Below the pieces are notes generated by a model. That model had not been told where the DNA came from. It ran no database searches and worked only from the letters and a program-made list of their open reading frames with translations. A stretch of DNA of 64,000 nucleotides from assembly GCA_964019055.1 (NCBI GenBank), contig OZ025220.1, positions 2,107,978 through 2,171,977 of the forward strand, in the 5' to 3' direction. This document shows positions 11,130 to 23,140 of the stretch, one piece after another (position 1 is the stretch's first letter; each line of letters starts with the position of its first letter). The translations under genes were made by a program, and so were the position numbers. The stretch is from Anthopleura xanthogrammica. Taxonomy: Eukaryota > Cnidaria > Anthozoa > Actiniaria > Actiniidae.

Positions 11130-12188
11130 TGTCGAAGGAAATGAACTGAAATGACCAAGATTGCAAAGTCACTGTTCTAGCACCCTTGAGGCAATTAACT
11201 ATTCAGACGTATGCAGTATTGATCTTTTCACCAAGATGCCTTTAACTGTTAGCAGGTTATCATATTATGTTATCATGTTCGTTCGAAAAACTGTGGCGGA
11301 GGTCTTGGATTTATGGACGGAGGGCACGGTTTCCTACCCGGGCCGACTTCAGACCACCTTAGGACGGTAAATACTTTTTTCTGTTTACTTTTCAACTTGT
11401 TTTTATAACCATGTTTTGTTGTTAAGGAATTCGGTCAGAAACAGAAAGTACCGCCCACTCCAGCAGCCAATCTTATAACACAGCCATGATACAACGAGCG
11501 CACTGAGTGGCTGGATATCTATGAACAAATACTAGATGGTGCATGCTCCGGAGCGGATCGACGTCAAAAAATTGTTTTCAACCGTTTCTAGCACACACAG
11601 AGGTTAACACAGCAGGCTAGAATACCGAAGGTTTGAGTCCTACCAATTAAGGGCATATCGTATTTTTTTTCTATTTGAGTGCGTCGTGAATAAAATGTCG
11701 AAATATGACTTTCTAAATTAAAATCCGCATTTGCAAGTTAAATTCCAACAAGTGCACATATTTTTTTTATAATAAACAATTCATTTTTGCTACCGTTTTT
11801 ATTTTATATTTTCTAAACAATGAAATGAGAAGTTTCCAGCCGGTTATTTCGTAAAATGACATGAAAATGTTTTTCGTCGCTTCTAAAAGTATATATTCTT
11901 ACGAGAGGTACTGAATTCGATTCCAATATCAAAACCGCGATTAAAAGAACCAAAAACCTTCTTATTATCATTTTTTTTTAACAATTTTATTGGGAACTAA
12001 CAATGAAATTAACTAAAAATAAAATGTGAATATATATCTATATATATAGTTGTCCAAAAGGAAGGTCACGAACGGGACACGAGACCCATGGGAGGTGGCC
12101 CCCTTAAAGCTGTTATTATGGAAACGTTGCCAACAAAATGACATCACGAGACCAAGTCGCGTGCTAACTGAGACTTCAAAAAATTGTA
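11130..12188. other. 5' flank of PAN-EGF gene and spacer
   Basis: Should contain the promoter of the minus-strand PAN-EGF gene, but no clear TATA box was seen. A B-box-like GGTTTGAGTCC at ~11630 hints at a decayed tRNA-like SINE. Otherwise empty. Confidence 0.4.
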
Positions 12189-12720
12189 AAAATATATTTT
12201 CGAACGTTAGTTTTGTTTTTCAAACCATGCTATACCAAAACAAGTTATTTACATTTTAAAAACACAGTGATCATGAAAACAAACTTTAACTATAGCTGAT
12301 GTTTGTTTTCAAAATTTCACACTAGTTACATAAACGTTGCTAAAAATAGTGATAGGTAGCAGCTGGGAAAAATATATTTTCGAGCGCGTAAGTTTTGTTT
12401 TTCAAACCACGTTATACCAAAACAGGTCATTTACACTTTTAAAAACACAGTGATCATGAAAACAAACTATAGCTGATGTTTGTTTCCAAAATTTCACACT
12501 AGTTGCATAAACGTTTCTAAAAATAGTGATAGGTAGCAGCTGGGAAAAATATATTTTCGAGCGCGTAAGTTTTGTTTTTCAAACCACGTTATACCAAAAC
12601 AGGTCATTTACACTTTTAAAAACACAGTGATCATGAAAACAAACTATAGCTGATGTTTGTTTCCAAAATTTCACACTAGTTGCATAAACGTTTCTAAAAA
12701 TAGTGATGAGTAGCATCTGG
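12189..12720. repeat. Three tandem copies of a 177-bp unit
   Basis: The unit (aaaaatatattttcgagcg, then cacagtgatcatgaaaac, then aaaatagtgataggtagcag) repeats at 12189, 12366 and 12543. Copies 2 and 3 are almost identical and copy 1 is diverged. Non-coding. Confidence 0.8.
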
Positions 12721-14452
12721 GAACAAAAGAATCACAAAAATTGGTTGAAATTTAGAGTCAGGTATTTTGAAGTAACATGATATTTACATAATTTTCGCTT
12801 TGTCGGTCGTGTTTTCCCACGTCTTTTAATTTTTCGCTTAGGCCCGGTTTAAAGGTGGATCTTCTCATGCTCCAAAATAAATGTCATCAAAGAAGACCGT
12901 CTAACTATATATCTATAGTATGCGTTCGGCTCATGTGAAATTGGAATTATGAACTGCGCCTAATATAACTTTTTTCTATTTTCAATGAAATTCCTTCAAA
13001 TAACCCGGGAAAGGATTTCAAAATACTGGATTTCGAACCATATTCATTTTGTTGTTGTCTGGTATTCTTAGGGGATGGAGATTAAAAAAAAAATCTGTAT
13101 TGAAATTCTCGTTTATACAAGAAATATGTCAATTAACGTCAGTAGTTCGTGCGTTTGGAATTTCAGCTTTTCACATCTTACGCCCAGTTCAAACATCGAT
13201 TTTCTCATGAGCCGAACATAATGACATCAAAGAAAAGCGTCTTGTTATCCATCGTTTTCAATGCGCTCGGCAATGTGAAGTTCAACGTTTAAGTAATATA
13301 TACAATATGAGTGGCCGTGTTGTATCAGATATACAATCACTCGCCTTCGGCACGGACACACGGACATGAATATTGTATATTACTTATGAAACGTCTAGGT
13401 ATATACATTCATGTTCTACTAAAATTTTAAAGATAAAATTGAATTTAGCTGAAAAAATTGAAGTTAAAGTTTATGCAAATCAGGACGATTTTGTATCAGA
13501 TATACAACTTCCTCCACGGACAATGATTTCTATTGTGTTTTCCTCATTAATTATTCATGAGTTTTATAAATATATTTATAATAACAACACATCTGATACA
13601 AAATAAAGCTCTTTGATAACTTTTAACTACGATCGATTTTTTCAAGTTTGTTGGAAATGGCTCGAGAAAATTATGTAGCTTACTTACATTAGGCTCGGGT
13701 TTAGTAAATGTTCAGATATCACTAGCTTAAAATCTAATCCAGACACAGGGAACTCGGCTTTCGATTGTTTGAATGATTTACGGTTAATGGCTTATATTAC
13801 GACCAGCCATTTTTTTTGTATACAAATTAGTCCCATAATTATCTTCATTGTTTCTAGAGCATTATTGTAACTCACAGAAATGACATCTTCATGTTGCAAC
13901 ATGCCCCGAGCATATAATATGATTAACCTATCATCGTTTTAATTGAGACTGGAGACAATTCTGCTTTTCATCTCATATTGGGAAACATTTCTCAGAGATC
14001 GGAATCATATTTACGTTTTGCCAAAATGAAGTTTTCCTTCTCTTTAATGAAAAAAATTTAATGTGACTGACTACTTTAACAAGGAGTAATTAATTATTTG
14101 AAGACAGGAGGACAGAAAATATTTCCTATATCAACTTTCGACAAGTAGACTTCTCACAATTGCGCTTTCGACAGAAATTACATTCATTTTCGATGCTTTT
14201 TTATGTTCTGCTGTCCGTGTTTACCTAATTAATGCGAAACGGCCGTGAGAACGTAATGATCTGATTGGCTAATACGGTTATGGTGGCCGCCTTCATCAGA
14301 ATAATGGATAAATAATGGTAAAGAATGAAGAAGAGGGAGTTTAGACTCCATCCCCTTTAAAATGTGCTTCATTTTCTCTGAAGCTAAAAACAAATTACTT
14401 AATGGAGCAAAAATCTATCTTTTTTCTCATGATTTGAGAGAAAAAAATTATA
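12721..14452. other. Spacer with diverged repeats, no gene seen
   Basis: Two diverged copies of a 'cttctcatg..gacatcaaagaa' repeat lie near 12860 and 13195. A TTGTATCAGATATACAA palindrome occurs near 13320 and again near 13495. No coding exon was recognised. Confidence 0.45.
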
Positions 14453-14524
14453 TGCGTTGGCCGGGAATCGAACCCGGATCAACTGCTTGGAAGGCAGCTA
14501 TGCTGACCATTATACCACCGACGC
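14453..14524 (-). tRNA. tRNA-Gly (anticodon UCC)
   Basis: A 72-nt cloverleaf read on the minus strand. D-loop GGTGGTATAATGGTCAGC; anticodon loop CTTCCAA (TCC); T-arm GGTTCGATTCC; discriminator A. No intron. A T7 run follows the 3' end and serves as a Pol III terminator. The acceptor stem has one C-A mismatch at the fifth pair (GCGTCGG against CCAACGC), whereas the usual metazoan gene has T-A there. It could be a slightly degraded but still functional gene. Confidence 0.9.
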
Positions 14525-14635
14525 CATATGAATAGATTAAGGCGCGTTTACTCTTAGTGATAAAGGGGACTATGGGAGACTAGCAATACCTCACTTACTA
14601 GGGCATCATGTACTTTGCAAATGTCCAGGTTAGAT

Positions 14636-14912
14636 ATACAGTCATTGTCAAAAAGGTTGTCCTGTGAAAAAAGACTTAAAGACCAAAAGAAATATCACGC
14701 GATGATTTGTTTATTTGTTTTAAACGATATAAATCCTGGTTTCAAACTCTATAATGAGTAACAATGAACAAGGGAATAATAATTATGAACTCTACTTATA
14801 CAATGATTGCTGGTTGATCGAACATTTAGAGCGAGTGTATTAGGTATCACGTGATATTTCTTTTGGTCTAAATGTCTTTTCTGGTGGACAACATTAATGA
14901 CATTGACTGTAT
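14636..14912. mobile_element. MITE-like element with ~63-bp inverted termini
   Basis: atacagtcattgtcaaaaag at the left matches the complement of the right end (tgacattgactgtat). Both arms also share gaccaaaagaaatatcacg. The interior is ~150 bp and non-coding. It lies between the tRNA and the GPCR. Confidence 0.65.
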
Positions 14913-15162
14913 ACGTTAATTATACATGATATATCAAACAAATATAACAAATTAATTTTTTTTTCACTGCACGGGAGATGGGTGGACAATTGATGATAGA
15001 ATGTGAATAATTGTCCAAGGTGTTAAAAAAAGGTCTCTTTAACTGCAAGGTCACCGTTCGTCTCGCTTCGATGCAAAAGCATGGCTACCCTTCAAGATGG
15101 CGTAGGGAAGCTGTAAAAGGGATGACAAATAGTGTTAATACTAATTTCGTAGCTGTCTTTTT

Positions 15163-16164
15163 TCAGCGATTTAGTATTTGCAATGTTTGTAGTCCCACAG
15201 CTGGTTGCTGTTCTCTTCTGTTGTTGCCATGGGGATCAACTGGATGGACATGCTGTTGGTGACGTGAACATTTGAATATAAGTCGTAACAAAGTGTACCT
15301 AAAATCTTTCATTCTGATCACACAAATTATTGGATTGATCAGTGAATTTATAAATTGCATCAAAAGAACAGATTGAGTAACACCAAAAGAAATAAAAGTT
15401 TTGTACGACTTGTTTTGCAATAAACCTATGCTATAGGCAATGATGTACGGTAGCCAAGTTATTACAGATAACATAGTAACAATAAACAGCGTCATTGCAA
15501 GATGTTGTTCACGTTTCTGTCTTATTTGTATGGCAGCTGTTTGTTGTTGATTTGGTTGAAGTCGCCTTGCTTGAATCTTGACTTGAATGAATATTGCTGT
15601 GTATGATGTACAGATGATAGTAAGGCAGACTAAGTACAGCATTATAACAATGAAAAAATACATACAGTCAACTGACAATGTCGCTGATATAGAATCTTCT
15701 GTAATCACTAGCGGTAGTGGTAAAAGCCAGATGATTGTAAACACGACATTATACATCCTGCGTCGTGTTGTACGATGTCGAAATGGAAAGAAAGTTGCGT
15801 AGACTCGATCAAGAGAAACAAGGACCAACGATAATATAGATAATACAGCCATATGGCTAGCTGGAGACAACACCAAAATCCATACAATCTTATTAGCCCT
15901 AATTCGACTGAGGTATACAACCAAAACCAGCGATTCGTATGCCGAATAAGAAACACCCAGCAACATATCAACTACTGCTAAATTAATAAGGCAATAGACG
16001 CCACGTCGTCGAAGATGTCGGTTCATGGTAAATGTTAAAACAGTAACAAAATTGACAACAGCAATGACAAAACCAATGACTACGAACGCAACAGACCAAG
16101 TGATCCTTGTCTCTGCGTCTGCACTGACAGTGCTGCAGGAAGAATGGCTGTTGTTACTAGCCAT
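15163..16164 (-). CDS. Class A (rhodopsin-like) orphan GPCR, single exon
   Basis: Seven hydrophobic segments in 333 aa, starting at the internal ATG 16164 (MASNNS, glycosylation sequon). The frame is open another 42 codons upstream, but that part looks unlike a receptor N-terminus. TM1 carries N38 and TM2 has the LAVVD motif (D66). TM3 ends in DRV (119-121) instead of DRY. TM6 has TWLP (236-239) for CWxP, and TM7 NPIIC (277-281) for NPxxY. A cysteine exists in extracellular loop 2 (C167), but no partner is seen at the top of TM3, so the usual disulfide seems absent. Intronless, divergent GPCRs of this kind are numerous in cnidarians. The ligand cannot be inferred. The C-terminal tail is basic, then glutamine-rich. 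Confidence 0.9.
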   Translation of the reverse strand: MASNNSHSSCSTVSADAETRITWSVAFVVIGFVIAVVNFVTVLTFTMNRHLRRRGVYCLINLAVVDMLLGVSYSAYESLVLVVYLSRIRANKIVWILVLSPASHMAVLSILSLVLVSLDRVYATFFPFRHRTTRRRMYNVVFTIIWLLPLPLVITEDSISATLSVDCMYFFIVIMLYLVCLTIICTSYTAIFIQVKIQARRLQPNQQQTAAIQIRQKREQHLAMTLFIVTMLSVITWLPYIIAYSIGLLQNKSYKTFISFGVTQSVLLMQFINSLINPIICVIRMKDFRYTLLRLIFKCSRHQQHVHPVDPHGNNRREQQPAVGLQTLQILNR

Positions 16165-17750
16165 ATTGTTTTTCACAATTCTTTCTTTTAGGTTTTCTAG
16201 TATCTCGTTTTTTGCTATAAGACTGGATATATCTGTAAAGAAATAAGGAATAGAAAAGAATATTTTATATCTAGCAAGGTTGTCGATCATTGTTATTCAT
16301 GTTCATCTATATATGATGATTTAAAAAAAGTTAACAATAAGTTTGTTGTTGTGTTGTTGTTATATAGCGAAACAATACGATACCCTTAAAGTGAGTTCGT
16401 TAAACTAAAGTATACAGAGAATGCTAATGCGAACTTCGATTACGTTACTTTGCCACGCTTTTTGAGTCATTTTAGTTAAATGCAAAATATCTCTCTATAA
16501 GCAAAAATCAATCCCTATCTGTCACACAATAACCTGTGATGACTCCAAGTGCCGTTTCTAAAAAAAATAGGTGCCTAATAGAGATAATTTGCATAAGCCC
16601 GATATTATTGGGAAACACCCACTAGACATGATGGTGACATGAAATGGCACGTGCAAGATTTCTGTTTTGGAAAATAAGCAATTCATCTAAGGTAAAATCG
16701 TAATGAACAAAGAACTGAAGTATAAAACAAGGTTTCTAGTAGGGATACAAATGATTGACCAACAGTAGCTTAGTATTGTCCTTCAACCCGTAACGTATTA
16801 ACCGAGTTTGAGGTCCGTACCATAAGTTATGGACCGAGTTTTCTCCAGCGCGTAGCGCGCGGGCCATAAAAAAAGTGGAAAAAACGAGGATCCAACTTAC
16901 GGCATGGATCGAGCAATCAATGCATATCTAACTACTGCAGTGCCGACTAACCCCGGCAGTCTTAGCCTCATCCTTAGGATGGCTTGCTATTGACGACTCT
17001 TAAAACTCCAGTGTATGCGGGCTTACCCTCACTTCTAAGATCGGAAAACAAAAGCAGAAGTTAAAATAACAAAAGAAGCAAGTCTTGGATTCGAGGCTAA
17101 GCCCGCGGTTTTTATTCTCTAATTGTGAGGTACCTTAAAACGAACGGGCGAGTCTTCGAGCGTATTTCCCATGGTTTCATAAAGTTTCTATATGGTTTTG
17201 TGGTGTAAAAAATATTTTTATTCATATGCTTTCGTGTATTTTAAAATAAAAAAAATTAATCACAAACCACTCCTAAAGATCAAAGACAGACTGCCATGTT
17301 TGGGAACAACAATTTTATTGACCAAGAATGTTTGGAATGGTGACCGTGATCCAGACGGGAAAGCAACGATCTGAAAACTGATCCCTGCTCCACCTCCGAT
17401 AAGCCTGCGCGCGCAATATGATGTCTCCGTACGTGGTGATTATCTGTTATCACTATACGTAATTATTGTACCTATTTTAGACGAAAGTCTTGTTCTGTCG
17501 GCTTCTGGTTGGATTATAAAGTCAATATATACCTATTTCAATAAAGTTATTCACTAAAAAACCTACGAAGCTGCGACCGCTGAGGATCATTGGAAACATT
17601 TCATATTGAGCAGGTAAAGCCGGTTTTTGACACAAAATGCAATTTGAGGATGCTCACAGGAGGTGTAAGTGTAAACGATAAAAGATCTCATGTCCATCAA
17701 ATTATTCAAAAATGGAGCTTAATCTTTTTCCGGATAGCACAGTTCCATGC
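16165..17750. other. 5' flank of GPCR and spacer
   Basis: No further gene was recognised. A palindromic 'ggtccgtaccataagttatggacc' motif near 16812 and GC-rich ccagcgcgtagcgcgcgg near 16848 look like part of a repeat. Confidence 0.45.
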
Positions 17751-17943
17751 TAGACCTACACGAGCGATTTTCTGCTTGCACAGGTGATGCAATTTTCAAA
17801 ATCACCAACGCGCGGTGGTGGCTACACGAGCGACAAATGCTGGCAAAAAGGCCGCTTTTAAAAAAAAAACGAAGCCTTGATTTGGTTTTTGCACCTTATT
17901 GGCTAGATAAGCTTTAGTCGCGTTGGGAGTACAAAGAAAAAAG

Positions 17944-17986
<43 letters not shown>

Positions 17987-18163
17987 CATTACTTTGTCAT
18001 GACAAATTCAACTCATTTAATTTCTCGCAACCTTTCTCTGCGATTTTTTTCGGCTGTCGCGTCACCTGTGCAAGGTAGGCTACACGCGCGATTTTCGGCA
18101 CGCATTGTTGATTAAAAACAAATGCGTCGCCTGTGCAAGCAAAAAACCACTCGTGTAGCCTAC
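17751..18163. mobile_element. Inverted-repeat element containing (TTA)n
   Basis: The left arm (ctacacgagcgatttt, then gcttgcacaggtgatgc) is inverted at 18124-18163 (gcctgtgcaagc, then ccactcgtgtagcc). The interior holds a (TTA)n tract at ~17946-17986 and extra internal copies of the arm motif (17820, 18079). Non-coding. Confidence 0.65.
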
Positions 18164-18195
18164 AACTGAACGGTTAAAAATTCGTCTAGTACCGT

Positions 18196-18197
<2 letters not shown>

Positions 18198-18266
<69 letters not shown>
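18198..18266. repeat. (AAT)n microsatellite
   Basis: About 23 uninterrupted AAT units, just outside the inverted-repeat element. The minus-strand poly-leucine frame through it is an artefact. Confidence 0.9.
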
Positions 18267-18267
<1 letters not shown>

Positions 18268-18981
18268 TAGAGTTCTTAAACGCATCTAACTGAAGTCTCG
18301 ATGCTTTTGACAAGAGGAGTAGACAGACAGCAGGTTGCGATGGTAAATGAAAAAATAGTTTCAAAAACTCCTGTTAAACAGGAAAGACTTGAGTGCAGAT
18401 TTAAAGGCAGAAACCGATTCAGAGTACTTTACAGCATCAGGCAGATTATTAATAATCCTTTTGCCTTTACTTTGTTTTCAGTCTAATCCAAATTATCTGA
18501 GCTAATGAGACGTGCAAAAAGGGTCAATAACTCTCCCAATGAAATGACATACTGTCTTTAAGCTCCATTTTAAAATAATTTTGAGAAGGCACATTTAAAC
18601 TTTTACAACAGCTGTTCTAACTAGGATGCACGGTTTTTTAATCATTCCTGCACGAGTACTTGTGAATTATGACACTAATTTTATTGCAGCGCCAAAACTA
18701 TCAATAACAAGGCGAAGTAATTAAAAATAGAAAGAATTAGGAGATTTATAAACGGTCTAGCTAAATATGAAAAGCTTTTAATGTTGACAGTGTACGAAAA
18801 AGATCATGTTTTATTTTTAAAAGAGAGAAGGAGATATTTAAACATATTGTCGTTTGGGACTAAAAAAGCTTACGGTTTCCTTCCTTTCTTTTTGATTCCT
18901 TCCCTTTTTTCAAAACAGTTACATTCCATATGCTGTTAAAAAGTGGGATGCTTCTCCATGACTTCTGATATTAGATTTTAA

Positions 18982-20494
18982 GAGGGGTAGTCCATAAATG
19001 CCACCTGAGGAGTGCAGAATGAAAAAAATCGAAATTGCTCAAATTTTGTCAGAATGTAGGCCTTAGTGAATTATAACTGTTGTGTAAGTTTCACTGCGCT
19101 CGGATAAATAGTTTAGGAGAACGGCACCGAAAACCGTTTTTTCTGATCACTTCCGGTTTTTTCACTCGATTTCACCACATCCCCAAAAACCCTAAAAATC
19201 ACAAAATTCCTTTTGCATTCCACGGCAAACAATTTAATTTCATGATTAAGAGATCCTAACCCTCATTTGAATGGATTTATCAAGCATTTTGCTTAAAATG
19301 GGAATATTTTATCGATTTTTACATTATTTTAATTATTTTGAGCAATATTTTATACCCTATGTTGCAAGGCTAATATCTCCAATGGTACATCGATTCACAT
19401 AAATTAACTACTACAGGGAGAAAGAGCAATGTCGTATCTTTACTTTTATCAAATAAAATTTTGGGGCACTTGAAAATTCGAATTTTGGCAAGACGAAATA
19501 CAACTCCTATTGACCCCCAAAATCATGACAACTTGAGTCGTAAGCGGTCACGCTTTATGCGAAAGATAAATTATTTGGTCCATTAAACTGCTTCTAATAG
19601 ACAAGAAACTCGATGGTATAGAAGATAAAACGTTTATTGACATTCTCAGAAAATATTAAAAGAATCCAAGTGAAATTTGTATTGTTTTAGGACAACCAAG
19701 TTGAGTCTTCTTGTTGTGTCACTCGATACTAACGATTTGCCCCTTCGATTTTCGATAATATTTGGTATAGATTGTCTTTAAAAATCCTCAATCACAATAT
19801 AACAACCTTACTAATACAGCATGAACAATTTGTACCTTATTACACTTGGATTTGTAGAAAATAAACTCGTTGAATCCAGGCGCCATGCGAATAACTCAAT
19901 AGTCCAACTGACTTTGCAGGATTACGTGACAAATATTACCAGAAAATAATGTAAAAATCGATAAAATATTCCCATTTTAAGCAAAATGCTTGATAAATCC
20001 ATTCAAATGAGGGTTAGGATCTCTTAATCATGAAATTAAATTGTTTGCCGTGGAATGCGAAAGGAATTTTGTGATTTTTAGGGTTTCTGGGGATGTGGTG
20101 AAATCGAGTGAAAAAACCGGAAGTGATCAGAAAAAACGGTTTTCGGTGCCGTTCTCCTAAACTATTTATCCGAGCGCAGTGAAACTTACACAACAGTTAT
20201 AATTCACTAAGGCCTACATTCTGACAAAATTTGAGCGATTTCGATTTTTTTCATTCTGCACCCCTCAGGTGGCATTTAATAATAAATAATAATAATAATT
20301 ACACTTATAAAGCGCAAATTAGCATGAAATGTTCATCTGCGCTGAATACAAAAATAATAAATCATAGTCATAAACGCTATAAAAAGGCTTTCCTATAAAA
20401 ATATGTCTTCAAGTGTTCTTTAAAAGTAGCTAATGATGTAATATGCCTAATACTAGATGGTAAAGAGTTCCATTCTATTTATGGACTACCCCTC
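18982..20494. mobile_element. Long-TIR DNA transposon (TTAA ends), non-autonomous
   Basis: Arms of ~340 bp (18982-19328 and 19940-20278 plus 20482-20494) are near-perfect inverted copies, starting GAGGGGTAGTCC. TTAA flanks both outer ends (18978-18981 and 20495-20498), the expected 4-bp target duplication of piggyBac- or Kolobok-type transposases. The ~610 bp centre has no transposase frame. The right arm is split by a LINE fragment (next entry). Confidence 0.8.
20279..20476 (-). mobile_element. 5'-truncated LINE 3' end inserted in the TIR
   Basis: 198 bp between two ATTTA copies (20274-20278 and 20477-20481), which are the target-site duplication. Removing it restores the inverted-repeat arm. 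On the minus strand it reads EWNSLPSSIRHITSLATFKE, then LKTY, and stops at 20377. That WNSLP..F..LK.Y pattern is the usual C-terminus of non-LTR reverse transcriptase polyproteins. It is followed by a 3' UTR and an (AAT)n tail. Confidence 0.8.
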
Positions 20495-20848
20495 TTAAAT
20501 AATGTATATAATATTCACTTTTTTATATTCAGTTGTTGTATACACCTGCTTGCGGGAGCGTTGTCATGCAGCATTTGGGCATTTGTGGTTTGTGGTTTCG
20601 GGATTGGGGGTGAATCGGAAGTACAAAGGAATGTTCTGCTTCATGATATTCTTTTGTGCTCTTGATTTATTCCTGCGGGTGTTCGGGTGTTGTGTGGCTA
20701 CGTTCTTGCAAGTAGGTGTACGTCAATTATTAGCCTATTTATTGTTGTATATATTTAAATCTTATTCTTGTAATCTTGAGTTTTTCAAATTTATTTGCCA
20801 TTCAAGAATAAATAAAGCTTTATAATATTTGTTTTGGAGGTTTTATAA
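20495..20848. other. Short spacer, no gene seen
   Basis: Open frames here are cysteine/phenylalanine-rich and lack recognisable features. Confidence 0.4.
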
Positions 20849-21268
20849 GGTTTGTTTTGGAGTATTTTAATAGTAATTCGGTTTTTGTGAGTATCTCTCG
20901 GGCCGCCGTAACTTTCAATGTGCGAAAATCACGGCTTTAGAATATTTCGGCGAATTACTTGAAATCTAACAGACTGATTTTCTTTAAAATAGTTGGAATC
21001 GGTTTGCAATAGCTTGAAGTTGATGATGTCGTTTGCCGCTTGTCTAGGTCTCATCGAGTTTTAGAGTTATTCGATAAAAACCAATTTCAACAATATTTGT
21101 TTATCGTTGCCAAGGTAACGTCAATCAAGCTAAAATTAACATCATTTTAAAATTTCATCTTAGCTCTATAGCTGGTCCAAAAATCAAGTATATAGGTATA
21201 AGTTAAGACTATGAATAAGCCAAATGAAAATGAAAGGTATGGTCTGAAAAATACTATAGGAAGCCACC
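20849..21268 (+). mobile_element. Half copy of the 34.0-kb TTAA palindromic element
   Basis: Nearly identical to 34536-34956, including the terminus GGAAGCCACC followed by TTAA (21269-21272). The left arm is missing. Either it is a solo end, or the other half was deleted. Confidence 0.8.
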
Positions 21269-23055
21269 TTAAATTAGGGGGAAAAAGTTATGCACGTACA
21301 TTCATATTATTAAAATTTTTAAAATTTCTATCAATGACTTACCTTTGCAATGTAAGTAATCGATGTTCGAATTTGCTCTAACCTCGTTTAGCGGCCTATC
21401 GAAGCACTATGAATGTATTTTCTGTTCCCAGCATGAATATATGCATTAGAAATCAATTGTGTTTTTTTTTTCTATTTTCACAGCTGCTTCCTAAATGATT
21501 TGCCTGGACCGGTGTTGACAAAGCGGTAGAACTGAAGTATAAACGTTTGTCGGCCGGTCATAAATCTCTCCCTAGGTACAAAGTAAACAAAGGTAAAGCC
21601 AATATTTTACTTCGAAACGCGGGGAGTGGTTGCCCAATTCTCACGAGCCAGGGGCTCATGTTTAAAGCGTTCGAAGGTGCGCCCTGTATCCCTTCAAACT
21701 ATCAGTGCTCCTTATTACGGGCATTTGAAGCTAAAGCTACACAGAACAGAGAGAAGTCGAAACAGAAGGCCGCACACTAACCAACTGAGCTACGCCTGCT
21801 CCTAGGTTGGACTTTGTAATGGGGAAAGTTTTAGAGCTATTTGGAATAAGGGAAAAATCATATTTTTGATCGCGGTTCACCTCACATTACCCGAGTAATT
21901 GAGATTTCTGTTGATTAGTAATGATTTGTCAACAGAAAATCTATTCTGACACGTGCCCAGGCTTTCGTAGATAACAGCTGCAAACCACAGTACCTTTCCA
22001 GTACAAACCAGTTTTAGTTTTGTACAGGTTTGAACATGCGTACTGGGAAAAGTAACACTGTTTGTTCGGTAAACAGATTGTTTGCTAGCCGTTTTGTGAG
22101 CCTTCGTTTAATGTTATTTTGTTTGGAACTACAAAGTATTGTTTAATATTGTAAAATATTCTAGCTTTACTAGTTCAGCTAGCGAATTCTATCGCCGGTT
22201 TGGTTAGGGCGAGTCTTGCGGGCAAGTGCTCTTATTTTTGCACTAAGTGAATAGCTACCCTCAAGCCTTACGTCTATGCTGCATGACTAGTTGTGCCCAG
22301 TTTGACTTGGCACAAACCGGTTATGTGATGTAGCCCCTAGCTGTGCCAATATATACGAGTTTGCTAGTTGCTACTAGTCAGTGAAGAGAACAGTGGAGAG
22401 CTTTCAAGAGTCAGTCAAGAGAAGTCAGAAGAAGTATAACATTCAACAAGAGTCTACCATAAAAGTATCAAGTACAACCAAGAAGGCCTATATCTTTGTG
22501 CCACGAAGGGACGAGTTAGTTTCCCGCCGCAAAGGCAAAAATCTTCGTGACAACTTTCGCGGAGTCCTTCGTCTGCGTCTGCTCTAGTTAACGCGCGCGG
22601 AATAAAGCACAGGCAGCCCAACCTGGACCAGGACCTGGACCTCTCGCGACTTCGACGTTCGCTGTGTTATCTTTTTTTGAGTCATTGAGTCTCAGAGAGA
22701 CTTGGAGCAAATCTATCGCTAGGTTAACACTGAACAAACGAGAACATACATAATTATCTCGAATTCTCCCAACTTCCCCTCGTGTTGCTATCAGGCGATG
22801 TATAAATATAAATAATATCATTATCAAATTTTTCTGAAAGTTACTTTGTTTCAATTTTATCATGGCTCTACCTCCCCTTAGTTACCGTTGCTATGTCCTA
22901 AAAACACAAAACTTCCACACTTTGGCTAGAATTAATTTTGTTAATGAAAAAAAAAATGAAAGGAAATTGCCTTGCAAATCGTTGAAAATAGCTATTGTGT
23001 AGTTTTTTTGAGAAAAAATATTTTATTTCCACTGCGAAGACTGTTGCAAAGTTAA
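21269..23055. other. Spacer with a tRNA-like head fragment
   Basis: A minus-strand A-box-like GCGTAGCTCAGTTGGTTAG at ~21780 continues to ~21740 without a B box, so it is a tRNA/SINE head fragment. A TATATA-containing stretch near 22350 precedes a 68-codon open frame (22381-22587), but nothing identifies it as a gene. Confidence 0.4.
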
Positions 23056-23140
23056 AATAAAGAATTAAGTGAAAAATATCATATGCCCTTGGCAGGACTC
23101 GAACCAAGGGCATATGATATTTTTCTCTTAATTCTTTATT
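23056..23140. repeat. Near-perfect 35-bp hairpin
   Basis: Arm 23056-23090 (agaattaagtgaaaaatatc, then atatgccctt) is inverted at 23106-23140, with the 15-nt loop ggcaggactcgaacc. One arm plus its flank (aaatgcgttcggtgtgaataa) also lies in the EGF introns near 2015-2085 and 3160-3235. It is therefore a dispersed family, here arranged as a foldback. Confidence 0.75.

Noticed and set aside
11600..11645. tRNA-like sequence with GGTTTGAGTCC
   Set aside because: Only a B-box-like motif; no cloverleaf could be drawn.
18080..18364. Poly-leucine protein with apparent membrane segment
   Set aside because: Minus-strand reading of an (AAT)n microsatellite.
22381..22587. Basic 68-codon frame after a TATATA motif
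   Set aside because: No family resemblance, splice context or repeat evidence; could be chance.
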